DNA of 64,000 nucleotides from CAYLHS01 sp964594235. Lineage in GTDB: Bacteria; Actinomycetota; Acidimicrobiia; Spongiisociales; UBA4744. This document shows positions 48,457-54,926 of the stretch, one piece after another. The number at the start of each line of letters is the position of its first letter. Within the stretch, counting starts at the first letter, position 1. The stretch spans positions 43,805 through 107,804 of the forward strand of contig CAZQMF010000001.1 in the NCBI GenBank assembly GCA_964594235.1, in the 5' to 3' direction. A model generated the notes under the pieces. It was not told the DNA's origin. It saw only the letters and a list, made by a program, of their open reading frames with translations, and did not search any database. The position numbers were made by a program, and so were the translations under genes.

Positions 48457-48894
48457 ATGCACTGTCCTAGCTGCCGCGCAGAAGTCCCCAACGACGCCGT
48501 CACATGCCCGGCCTGTGGCGTCGTGATCGAGCATGAGCCCACAATCACGTTCGTTCCGGAGATGGCCGACTTTCCGAAAGAGATCGAGGGTGTCGAAGGG
48601 GAGTTTGTGCTGGTCGTCAAGAGAGGACCGCGAGCAGGAATGGGATGGGTTCTGCAGGAGGGGACGACCACGGTTGGTCGTCACCCCGAGTCCGACATCT
48701 TCCTGGATGACATCACCGTTTCCCGCCACCACTGCAGGCTCGTCTACGACCAAGGCGGCTTGAAGGTGGAGGACTCAGGCTCGACCAACGGCACCTACGT
48801 CAACGGGATTCGGGTGGACAGAGCCGCCCTTGCAGCGGGGGATGAGGTGATCGTGGGCAAGTTCCACCTCAGCGTGGGGAAAGGCCATGAGTGA
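48457..48894 (+). CDS. FHA-domain protein with N-terminal zinc ribbon (GarA position)
   Basis: This encodes 145 residues. Residues 2-20 are a zinc ribbon (CPSCRAEVPND...CPACG), then a short linker, then an FHA domain: TTTVGRHPESDIFLDDITVS, RHHCRLV, and DSGSTNGTYVNG, which carry the phosphothreonine-binding Arg, Ser, Asn. It occupies the GarA locus (Rv1827). GarA has an N-terminal ETTS Thr motif phosphorylated by PknB/PknG to switch 2-oxoglutarate metabolism; that motif is absent and replaced by the ribbon, so the switching mechanism must differ. Confidence 0.88.
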   Translation: MHCPSCRAEVPNDAVTCPACGVVIEHEPTITFVPEMADFPKEIEGVEGEFVLVVKRGPRAGMGWVLQEGTTTVGRHPESDIFLDDITVSRHHCRLVYDQGGLKVEDSGSTNGTYVNGIRVDRAALAAGDEVIVGKFHLSVGKGHE

Positions 48895-49570
48895 GGGCCT
48901 CTCCATCGGTGAGTTGATCTCGCACCTGAAAGACGAGTTCCCGGACTTGACAGTTTCGAAGGTGCGTTTCCTCGAAGGTAAGGGACTCATCAACCCTGGG
49001 CGGAGCAGCTCGGGATACCGGTCTTTCAGCGACGAGGACATAGCGAGGCTTCGGTACATCCTTCAGCAGCAACGGGACCACTTTCTCCCCCTGAAGGTGA
49101 TCAAGTCGAAACTCACCATGTGGGAACGCGGCGAGGAGCTCCCCGTCCCCGCGCCTACCGGTCCACCACCCGAGCAGTTCTTCCAACAACCCGGACAAGA
49201 GGTGAACAGGGATGAGCTTCGAAGGGTCGCCGGCCTGTCATCTAGGCAGGTGTCGGAACTCGTGGACAACCGGGTGGTTCGTCCCGAGCCCGACGGACCG
49301 GAGCGCTTCTCGGCCGAGGAGGTTGCCGTCGCCACCCAGGCCCAGCGCCTGCTTGCCTACGGTCTGGAACCCCGCCACCTTCGCTCGCTGCGCATCTCGA
49401 CGGAGCGGGATGCAGAACTCCTCACGGCACTGACGGCCCCGCTCGTCCGAGCGAGGAGCCCCGAGTCTCGCCAGCGGGCCGCGGAAGTCCTTGCAGGATG
49501 TGCGGACGCTATGGAGCGGATGCGAAGCGCGGCGCTCTCAGAGGATCTGCGACGCCTCATGGCGGAGTAG
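48887..49570 (+). CDS. ftsR: MerR-family regulator, FtsR (Rv1828)-like
   Basis: This encodes 227 residues, overlapping the FHA gene by 8 bp. The MerR helix-turn-helix is at the N-terminus: LSIGELISHLKDEFPDLTVS, KVRFLEGKGLI, SGYRSFSDEDIARLRYIL. A second helical, HTH-like region (NRDELRRVAGLSSRQVSELV) and a long C-terminal helical domain follow. The homologue in Corynebacterium (FtsR) activates ftsZ; Rv1828 is at the same locus. Likely a dimeric DNA-binding regulator with an unknown ligand. Confidence 0.88.
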   Translation: MSEGLSIGELISHLKDEFPDLTVSKVRFLEGKGLINPGRSSSGYRSFSDEDIARLRYILQQQRDHFLPLKVIKSKLTMWERGEELPVPAPTGPPPEQFFQQPGQEVNRDELRRVAGLSSRQVSELVDNRVVRPEPDGPERFSAEEVAVATQAQRLLAYGLEPRHLRSLRISTERDAELLTALTAPLVRARSPESRQRAAEVLAGCADAMERMRSAALSEDLRRLMAE

Positions 49571-49573
49571 TCG

Positions 49574-50758
49574 GTGGGGCTCCGATCTGGTCCGCGTATG
49601 GTCGATCCTGCACGTCGAACGCGCGTCGCTTTGCTGGTGGTGCTGTTGCTTGTCGCCGGGATGGTGCTCGGAGCGGCCCCGATCGCCGGCGCTGCCCTGT
49701 CCGACGTCCCCCCGCTTCCGGTGTTCGGCGCCTTCGCCGGAGCGCCTCCTCAAGTCACCGCTCAATCGTGGATCCTCTACGACGACACGTTCGGTGCAAC
49801 CCTCGCCGAGCACAACCCTGATTTGGCACGGCCGATGGCATCGACAACCAAGATCATGACTGCGCTCGTTGCTCTCGAGAACGGCGATCTCGACCAGCGG
49901 ATCACTGTGACGCAGCAGGCCGTGGACGTGGGGGAAGCCGAAGTCGGGCTGGTGGTAGGCGAGACACTGACCCTGCGGCAGCTTCTGACCGCCATGCTCG
50001 TTCGATCCGGAAACGACAGCGCAGTGGCGATCGCTCAGGGAATCGGGGGAAGCGTCCCAGCATTCGTACGGATGATGAACGACAAGGCCCGGGAGCTGGG
50101 CCTCGAGAATACCCACTTCGTCAACCCTCACGGTCTCGACGAGGACGGCCACTACACATCTGCGCGTGATCTGCTCACGATGGCTCGTGCCGCGATGGAG
50201 AACCCCGTGTTTTCGACGGCTGTGCGCACACAAACGGTACGACTTCCCGACGCTCCGGATGGCACGGTCCGAGTTGTGACGACGACCAACAGACTCCTTG
50301 GCTCCTACCAGGGAGCGATCGGCGTGAAGACCGGCTACACGGGTCTCGCCGGTCATGTGCTTGTCGCTGCGGCCGAGCAGGAAGGGCGCAGGTTGTATGC
50401 AGTCGTGATGGGCTCGACCGACGCCTTCGCCGACGCGACGGCTCTGCTGGACTACGGATTTGCCGAGTTCGGGGTCATCCCGGTGATCATGGGCGGTGTC
50501 ACCTATGCGCAACGGCGCGTCGCAACAGATACCGACAACCTACAAGCGGCGTCGACGGTCGAGACGTTCACGTCGTTGCAGGATCCCGTCACGCTCGACG
50601 CCGGGTTCGATCAGTCGACACCGATCGTCACCGCGCGGGTAGGTGGAGAAGCCCTGGGCGCTTCCGAGCTGGTGGGATCCGATGCCCGTGCGCTGCCGAC
50701 GCTGAAGGACGCGTTCGGCTGGGTCAGAACATACTGGTCATGGCTGTGGGGCAGATGA
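49574..50758 (+). CDS. D-alanyl-D-alanine carboxypeptidase (S11 family)
   Basis: This encodes 394 residues from GTG 49574, which has GGAG six bases upstream. A signal peptide (RTRVALLVVLLLVAGMVLGA) precedes the S11 domain with SxxK in MASTTKIMTAL, SxN in VRSGNDSAVAIAQG, and KTG in GVKTGYTGLAGH. It trims pentapeptide stems of peptidoglycan outside the membrane. A C-terminal hydrophobic segment (TYWSWLWG) may act as a weak amphipathic anchor. Its stop overlaps the phosphoribosyltransferase start (ATGA). Confidence 0.93.
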   Translation: MGLRSGPRMVDPARRTRVALLVVLLLVAGMVLGAAPIAGAALSDVPPLPVFGAFAGAPPQVTAQSWILYDDTFGATLAEHNPDLARPMASTTKIMTALVALENGDLDQRITVTQQAVDVGEAEVGLVVGETLTLRQLLTAMLVRSGNDSAVAIAQGIGGSVPAFVRMMNDKARELGLENTHFVNPHGLDEDGHYTSARDLLTMARAAMENPVFSTAVRTQTVRLPDAPDGTVRVVTTTNRLLGSYQGAIGVKTGYTGLAGHVLVAAAEQEGRRLYAVVMGSTDAFADATALLDYGFAEFGVIPVIMGGVTYAQRRVATDTDNLQAASTVETFTSLQDPVTLDAGFDQSTPIVTARVGGEALGASELVGSDARALPTLKDAFGWVRTYWSWLWGR

Positions 50759-51309
50759 ACGAGGTTGTCGAAGTCATCGCCGAAGGTGCACTCGCCGAGC
50801 GGGTGCGTTCCCTCGGTGAGGCGATCAGCGCAGACTACGAAGGCAAGGTCCCGGTTCTCGTCGGAGTGCTGGCCGGCTGCTTGCCCTTTCTCAGTGATCT
50901 CACGCGAGCGATCGAAGGTGACTGCGAGATCGAGTTTCTCTCTCTGAACCGTTTTGGTGAGGGAGGACGAGCGCGAATATCGATGGACACCGAGATCTCC
51001 CTCGAAGGCCGAGACGTCCTGATCGTCGAAGACATCGTCGACACGGGGCTCTCCCTCACGTTCCTACGGCGCCTCCTGGACACCAGGGACCTCGAGAGCC
51101 TCCGGACGGTCGCTCTGCTGGACAAGGTGCCGAGACGCATCGTGGAGGTTCCGATCGAGTACCGGGGATTCGAGGTGGGGGATGAGTTTCTTCTTGGCTA
51201 CGGTCTCGACTGGGAGGGGCGCTATCGGAACCTCCGCTCGCTCTGGGCCGTGCTCGACCTGTCGGCCTTCCAGGCGGACCCCGGCATCTTGATGGAATAC
51301 GCCTTCTGA
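50755..51309 (+). CDS. hpt: Hypoxanthine phosphoribosyltransferase-like protein
   Basis: This encodes 184 residues from ATG 50755, overlapping the upstream stop; ATG 50740 is the longer alternative. The PRPP motif is VLIVEDIVDTGLSL. Other HPRT blocks: VPVLVGVLAGCLPFLSDLTR, VALLDKVPRR, and YRGFEVGDEFLLGYGLDWEG plus YRNL. It salvages hypoxanthine/guanine with PRPP. The flexible-loop block (FLSLNRFGEGG) departs from the common SSYG-S form, so base specificity is uncertain. Confidence 0.88.
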   Translation: MNEVVEVIAEGALAERVRSLGEAISADYEGKVPVLVGVLAGCLPFLSDLTRAIEGDCEIEFLSLNRFGEGGRARISMDTEISLEGRDVLIVEDIVDTGLSLTFLRRLLDTRDLESLRTVALLDKVPRRIVEVPIEYRGFEVGDEFLLGYGLDWEGRYRNLRSLWAVLDLSAFQADPGILMEYAF

Positions 51310-51315
51310 TAACCT
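51310..51315 (+). promoter_or_regulatory. Candidate -10 for leaderless bfn mRNA
   Basis: TAACCT ends 7 nt upstream of GTG 51323 and no Shine-Dalgarno sequence is seen, consistent with a leaderless transcript. Confidence 0.3.
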
Positions 51316-51322
51316 GATCGTT

Positions 51323-51820
51323 GTGACGGATCACGTCCCCGTGGAACTGGTCGGCGTACGACTCCAGCTGCCGACGAACCAACCTGTCGTGCTGCTACGC
51401 GAGGCGACAGGGACGCGGTTTCTGCCGATTTGGGTTGGCGCGGTCGAAGCGACCGCGATCGCCTACGCCGTGGAGGGCTTGGTACCCATGCGACCGCTCA
51501 CCCACGATCTCCTCAAACTCGTCACCGAGTCGCTCGGCGCCAGCGTCTCGAGGGTCGTGGTGACAGAGCTGAGAGACGCGGTGTTCTATGCGGATCTGGT
51601 GCTCGAGCGGGCCGGACAGGAGGTGCATGTTTCGGCGCGTCCGTCCGATGCGATCGCGGTCGCCGTTCGCACCGGTTCGCCGATCTTTGCGGCTCCAGAA
51701 GTCATCGACGAGGCGGGTGTCGAGATCAAGGACGCGGAGGAGGAGTCGGAGATCGAGAAATTCCGAGAGTTCCTCGACGAGGTGACACCAGAAGACTTCG
51801 CGCCGCCCCCCGAGAGCTAG
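51323..51820 (+). CDS. Bifunctional nuclease family protein (DUF151)
   Basis: This encodes 165 residues from GTG 51323. DUF151 blocks: PVVLLREATGTRFLPIWVGA (typical P-x-hhL-x(5)-R-x-LPIWIG), VEATAIAYAVEG, RPLTHDLL, and VHVSARPSDAIAVAVRTGSP with the conserved SARPSDAhALA motif. Then an acidic tail with a UVR-like helix (ESEIEKFREFLDEVTPEDFA). It equals the Rv1829 locus between two merR genes. Plant and bacterial members have RNase/DNase activity in vitro; the cellular role is unclear. Confidence 0.92.
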   Translation: MTDHVPVELVGVRLQLPTNQPVVLLREATGTRFLPIWVGAVEATAIAYAVEGLVPMRPLTHDLLKLVTESLGASVSRVVVTELRDAVFYADLVLERAGQEVHVSARPSDAIAVAVRTGSPIFAAPEVIDEAGVEIKDAEEESEIEKFREFLDEVTPEDFAPPPES

Positions 51821-51828
51821 AGACGGTC

Positions 51829-52824
51829 ATGACCGGCACCGCAAGGGCCCGTATCGGCGCAGTCATCCTGGTGGTTGTGCTGGTTTTCGGGACCGTCGGC
51901 TTCATACTGGTCGAGCACGCATCTCTCCTCGAGTCGCTCTACATGGTTGTCATCACCATTTCGACGGTTGGCTTTCGGGAAGTCGTGGATCTCTCCGAGG
52001 CGGGACGTCTGCTCACCATGGGTCTGATCGTGGTCGGGGTCGGCACGCTGTTCTTCACAGCGGCCGCGGTGATGGAGATGGCGGTTGAGAACATCTCGGA
52101 ACGGAGGCGAGGTCAAGTGGAACGGAAGATCGAGCACCTGTCAGGCCACACGATCATCTGCGGGTGGGGTCGCGTCGGACGAGGGGTGTGGCAGATTCAT
52201 GACGAGCGCGGCGTTCCCAGCGTTGTCATCGAGCGCGATGCGGTGGCGGCCGAGGCGGCGAAGCTGCAAGGCGCACTGGTGCTCGAAGGCGATGCCACCC
52301 ACGACGAGGCGCTCGAACGAGCAGGCCTTGCCCGGGCGGACGCGCTCGTCGCCGCGGTCAACTCGGACTCCGACAATCTGGTCATTGTCCTGTCGGCGAA
52401 GGCACTCCGACGGGACCTCCTCGTGGTGGCCCGAGCCTCGGATCTGGAGGCCGAGCACAAGCTGCTCCTCGCAGGTGCCAACCAGGCGGTCTCTCCGCAA
52501 TCTGTGGGCGCGCGCAGACTTGCTTCGTTGGTGATCCAGCCCGAGCTCACCGACTTCATCGACCTCGTGGCTCGGAGAGGACCCGTGGAGTACCGAGTTC
52601 AGCGTGTCCCCGTGATGGAAGGATGCACCGTGGCGAACCAGACGCTGCGCGGTGCGGACCTTCGGCAGAAATCCGGAGCGATCGTCATCGCCGTGGAGCG
52701 GAGTGACACGGGAGAGTTGTCGTTCAACCCGGATCCCGGGGTGGTGCTGCATCCGGGTGACGTACTCGTCGGAGTCGGGCTTCCAGGTCAGCTCGAGCGG
52801 CTTGTGTCGCTTTGCACCAAATGA
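51829..52824 (+). CDS. Two-TM potassium channel with RCK (TrkA-N/TrkA-C) domains, altered filter
   Basis: This encodes 331 residues from ATG 51829. TM1 is about 10-28, then a pore loop with filter TVGFRE (46-51), then TM2 about 60-80. An RCK_N domain follows, with HTIICGWGRVGRGVWQIHDE (Rossmann GxGxxG) and VLEGDATHDEALERAG, and a TrkA_C domain (LRQKSGAIVIAVERSD; LHPGDVLVGVG). Kch/MthK-type channels use TVGYGD; here Tyr is Phe and the second Gly is Arg, which may change conductance. It is flanked by bfn and a merR gene. Confidence 0.88.
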   Translation: MTGTARARIGAVILVVVLVFGTVGFILVEHASLLESLYMVVITISTVGFREVVDLSEAGRLLTMGLIVVGVGTLFFTAAAVMEMAVENISERRRGQVERKIEHLSGHTIICGWGRVGRGVWQIHDERGVPSVVIERDAVAAEAAKLQGALVLEGDATHDEALERAGLARADALVAAVNSDSDNLVIVLSAKALRRDLLVVARASDLEAEHKLLLAGANQAVSPQSVGARRLASLVIQPELTDFIDLVARRGPVEYRVQRVPVMEGCTVANQTLRGADLRQKSGAIVIAVERSDTGELSFNPDPGVVLHPGDVLVGVGLPGQLERLVSLCTK

Positions 52825-52825
52825 G

Positions 52826-52834
52826 TTATCCACA
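52826..52834 (+). promoter_or_regulatory. Perfect DnaA box
   Basis: TTATCCACA matches the DnaA-box consensus exactly. It begins one base after the channel stop codon and ends 7 bp before the -35 element of the downstream merR promoter. Confidence 0.5.
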
Positions 52835-52841
52835 GGGGTTG

Positions 52842-52871
52842 TTGACAAGTCCAGAGGCATCCGGGTAACTT
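52842..52871 (+). promoter_or_regulatory. Housekeeping promoter of merR gene
   Basis: TTGACA at 52842-52847 is a perfect -35 box; TAACTT at 52866-52871, 18 bp away, is an acceptable -10. The predicted start near 52878 gives an approximately 30-nt leader containing GAGGAG (52894-52899). Confidence 0.6.
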
Positions 52872-52880
52872 GCAAATTAC
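52865..52880. promoter_or_regulatory. 16-bp near-palindrome over the merR -10, candidate operator
   Basis: GTAACTTG followed by CAAATTAC is an inverted repeat with 7 of 8 pairs matching, covering the -10 and start site. A second GTAAC lies at 52887-52891, 22 bp (about two helical turns) downstream of the first. The position suits autoregulation by the MerR protein encoded next. Confidence 0.45.
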
Positions 52881-52907
52881 GACCGTGTAACCTGAGGAGC
52901 GATGATC

Positions 52908-53363
52908 GTGGCTGAGCAGGGATTCCGAGCACCGCACGTGTGCAATCTGGTCGGTATCACCTACCGGCAACTCGACTACTGGGCGCGGACCGGCCTCCTC
53001 AAACCCTCGTTGAAGGCCGCGAAGGGCTCCGGCTCTCAGCGTCTCTACTCGTTCGGCGACGTCGTACAGCTGAAGGTCGTGAAGCGACTCCTCGACGCGG
53101 GAATGAGCCTGAAGAAGATTCGTCAGGCAATCGAGATCCTACGGGCGCAACTGCAGTTGGATCAGCCACTCGCCGATGTGACGCTCTTGTCCGATGGCCA
53201 GACGATCTATGCGGCGCACTCGTCGCAGGAAGTCGTCGACGTCTTCAGGCGAGGCCAGGGCGTGTTTGGTATCGCGGTCGGCCCGGTTCAGGAAGAACTC
53301 GAGGGCGAGATCCACGCCTTGTGGGGGACCGAAGAGTCCGCACTGAGAGAGGCTGGCGTCTGA
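52908..53363 (+). CDS. MerR-family regulator (Rv1830-like)
   Basis: This encodes 151 residues from GTG 52908, chosen because GAGGAG lies 8 nt upstream; ATG 52902 would have only 2 nt. MerR DNA-binding domain: RAPHVCNLVGITYRQLDYWA, RTGLLKPS, SGSQRLYSFGDVVQLKVVKR, LLDAGMSLKKIRQAIEIL. A short C-terminal domain may bind an effector or mediate dimerisation. It matches the second merR (Rv1830) after bfn. Its promoter carries a candidate operator and a DnaA box. Confidence 0.9.
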   Translation: MAEQGFRAPHVCNLVGITYRQLDYWARTGLLKPSLKAAKGSGSQRLYSFGDVVQLKVVKRLLDAGMSLKKIRQAIEILRAQLQLDQPLADVTLLSDGQTIYAAHSSQEVVDVFRRGQGVFGIAVGPVQEELEGEIHALWGTEESALREAGV

Positions 53364-53800
53364 GCAGCGATCTCACCTTCGAGGGTGGGCCGGCGGAACA
53401 GGTCGCTTTCGCCCACAACAGCGAGCGGCAGTTCGCTCGTCTGCTCGACTTCTACGGCATCGAGTGGGAGTACGAACCGCGAGCGTTCCCGATCTCGTGG
53501 GACGCTGAGGGTGCACCCACCGGATACTTCGCTCCAGACTTCTACCTTCCCGACGAGGACGTGTTCATCGAGATCACCACGATGAACCAGCGCCTGGTAA
53601 CGAGGAAGAACCGGAAGGTCCGGCGACTGAGACAGCTCTATCCGGAGGTCACCTGCAAGATCTTCTACCAGCGCGACTACCTCCAGTTGCTGGTCAAGTA
53701 CGGCCTCGAAGAGCCCGACCAGCTCGACGGGACACCAACCCCGACGCGCATTCCAGGTCCCCCCGACGTCACCATCGCGGACGACACATCTACCGGTTGA
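53360..53800 (+). CDS. PD-(D/E)XK-like fold protein of unknown function, inferred CTG start
   Basis: This encodes 146 residues if started at CTG 53360, which overlaps the merR stop (CTGA) and has GAGAGG seven bases upstream; GTG 53321 gives 13 more residues. The core YEPRAFPISW...TGYFAPDFYLPDEDVFIEI resembles the strand-turn-strand of restriction-like nucleases (D in PDF, E in FIEI), but the usual E-x-K Lys is Thr (EIT). A basic KNRKVRRLRQLYPE helix follows. It may be a degenerate or nucleic-acid-binding member; no named family is recognised. Confidence 0.7.
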   Translation: MSSDLTFEGGPAEQVAFAHNSERQFARLLDFYGIEWEYEPRAFPISWDAEGAPTGYFAPDFYLPDEDVFIEITTMNQRLVTRKNRKVRRLRQLYPEVTCKIFYQRDYLQLLVKYGLEEPDQLDGTPTPTRIPGPPDVTIADDTSTG

Positions 53801-53802
53801 AG

Positions 53803-53836
53803 CTCGGGTTGGGGCTGGGATTCCCTGCCCTCCGAG
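53803..53836 (+). terminator. GC-rich hairpin before gcvT
   Basis: CTCGG (53803-53807) pairs with CCGAG (53832-53836). Inside it GGGC-T-GGG (53812-53819) pairs with CCC-T-GCCC (53823-53830) around an ATT loop. It begins 2 bp after the preceding stop and ends 37 bp before gcvT, so it may terminate the merR transcript or act in the gcv leader. No glycine riboswitch features are seen. Confidence 0.45.
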
Positions 53837-53873
53837 ACGTCTAAGCTGAGCCGGAGGTTCCCGAAGGAGTGAC

Positions 53874-54923
53874 ATGCCACGTTCGCCGCTTCACGATGAG
53901 CATTCGCGACTGAAAGCCAAGTTCGTGGACTTCGCCGGGTGGGAGATGCCCGTCCAGTACGAGGGGGTCATAGCGGAACACGAGGCGGTCCGGAACTCGG
54001 TCGGTGTCTTCGACGTGTCTCACCTCGGCCGCTTCCTCGTCGAAGGGGACGGGAGCACCGACCTCCTTCGCCGGCTCTTGTGCAACGACGTCGATGGCAT
54101 CGAACCCGGACGGGCGCAGTACACGATGTCCCTCAATGATCGAGGTGGGGTACTCGACGACATCATCGTCTGGCGCTGGGGCCCGGAGCGGTACTGGGTG
54201 ATTCCCAACGGTGCCAACGATGACGCTATCCGGTCACGATTCCTCGACGCGGCGCGAGGATCGGTTCGGGTGGAGTCGATCAGAGAGAGTACGGCACTCG
54301 TCGCCTTGCAGGGACCGGAAGCACCCGCCATGTTCGACAAGGTGTTCGGAGTCGTGCCAGAGCACTTTGGAGTGACAACGGGAACGTTCGATGGGGTCGA
54401 TGTGCAGATCGCCGGGACCGGCTACACGGGTGAGGCTGGTGGGGAGATCGCAATCACGGACACACACGCCGTGGCGATGTTCAGGGCATTGCTCGATGCT
54501 GGTGCGGTCGCATGCGGACTCGGATGTCGGGACACGCTGCGGCTCGAGATGGGGTACCCGCTATGGGGTCAGGATCTCGACCCCCACACGACACCACTGG
54601 AGGCAGGCCTACGGTGGGTCGTCGCATGGGACCACGACTTCGTCGGCAAGGAGGCGCTCGACCGTCAGCGGCACGATAGCTTGCCCAAGCGGCAGGTGGC
54701 GTTCGAGATGGTGGGGCGGCAGATCCCTCGTCACGGGTATGCGATGCGGGCAGGGTTGTCCGTCGGCACCGTCGCGAGCGGAAACTTCAGTCCAGTGTTG
54801 GGCAAAGGCATAGGGCTGGGATATCTCACCCCACCTGCCGACCCCGACCCGCCGGTCGAGATCGAGATCCGAGGCAGGTGGGAACCGGCTCGTCGAGTTC
54901 GACTTCCGTTCATCAGGAGATGA
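53874..54923 (+). CDS. gcvT: Glycine cleavage system T protein (aminomethyltransferase)
   Basis: This encodes 349 residues from ATG 53874 with AAGGAG upstream. GcvT blocks: FVDFAGWEMPVQYEGVIAEH, VFDVSHLGRFLVEG, ARAQYT-like GRAQYTMSLNDRGGVLDDII, and the folate region GYTGEAGGEI with RDTLRLEMGYPLWGQDLDPH. It transfers the methylene group from H-protein to tetrahydrofolate, releasing ammonia. Length is a little shorter than usual (about 365). It is the first of the gcvT-gcvPA-gcvPB run. Confidence 0.93.
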   Translation: MPRSPLHDEHSRLKAKFVDFAGWEMPVQYEGVIAEHEAVRNSVGVFDVSHLGRFLVEGDGSTDLLRRLLCNDVDGIEPGRAQYTMSLNDRGGVLDDIIVWRWGPERYWVIPNGANDDAIRSRFLDAARGSVRVESIRESTALVALQGPEAPAMFDKVFGVVPEHFGVTTGTFDGVDVQIAGTGYTGEAGGEIAITDTHAVAMFRALLDAGAVACGLGCRDTLRLEMGYPLWGQDLDPHTTPLEAGLRWVVAWDHDFVGKEALDRQRHDSLPKRQVAFEMVGRQIPRHGYAMRAGLSVGTVASGNFSPVLGKGIGLGYLTPPADPDPPVEIEIRGRWEPARRVRLPFIRR

Positions 54924-54926
54924 CAC

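Noticed and set aside
53801..53873. Glycine riboswitch upstream of gcvT
   Set aside because: The space is too short for the tandem aptamer and the conserved core sequences are not visible; only a simple hairpin is seen.
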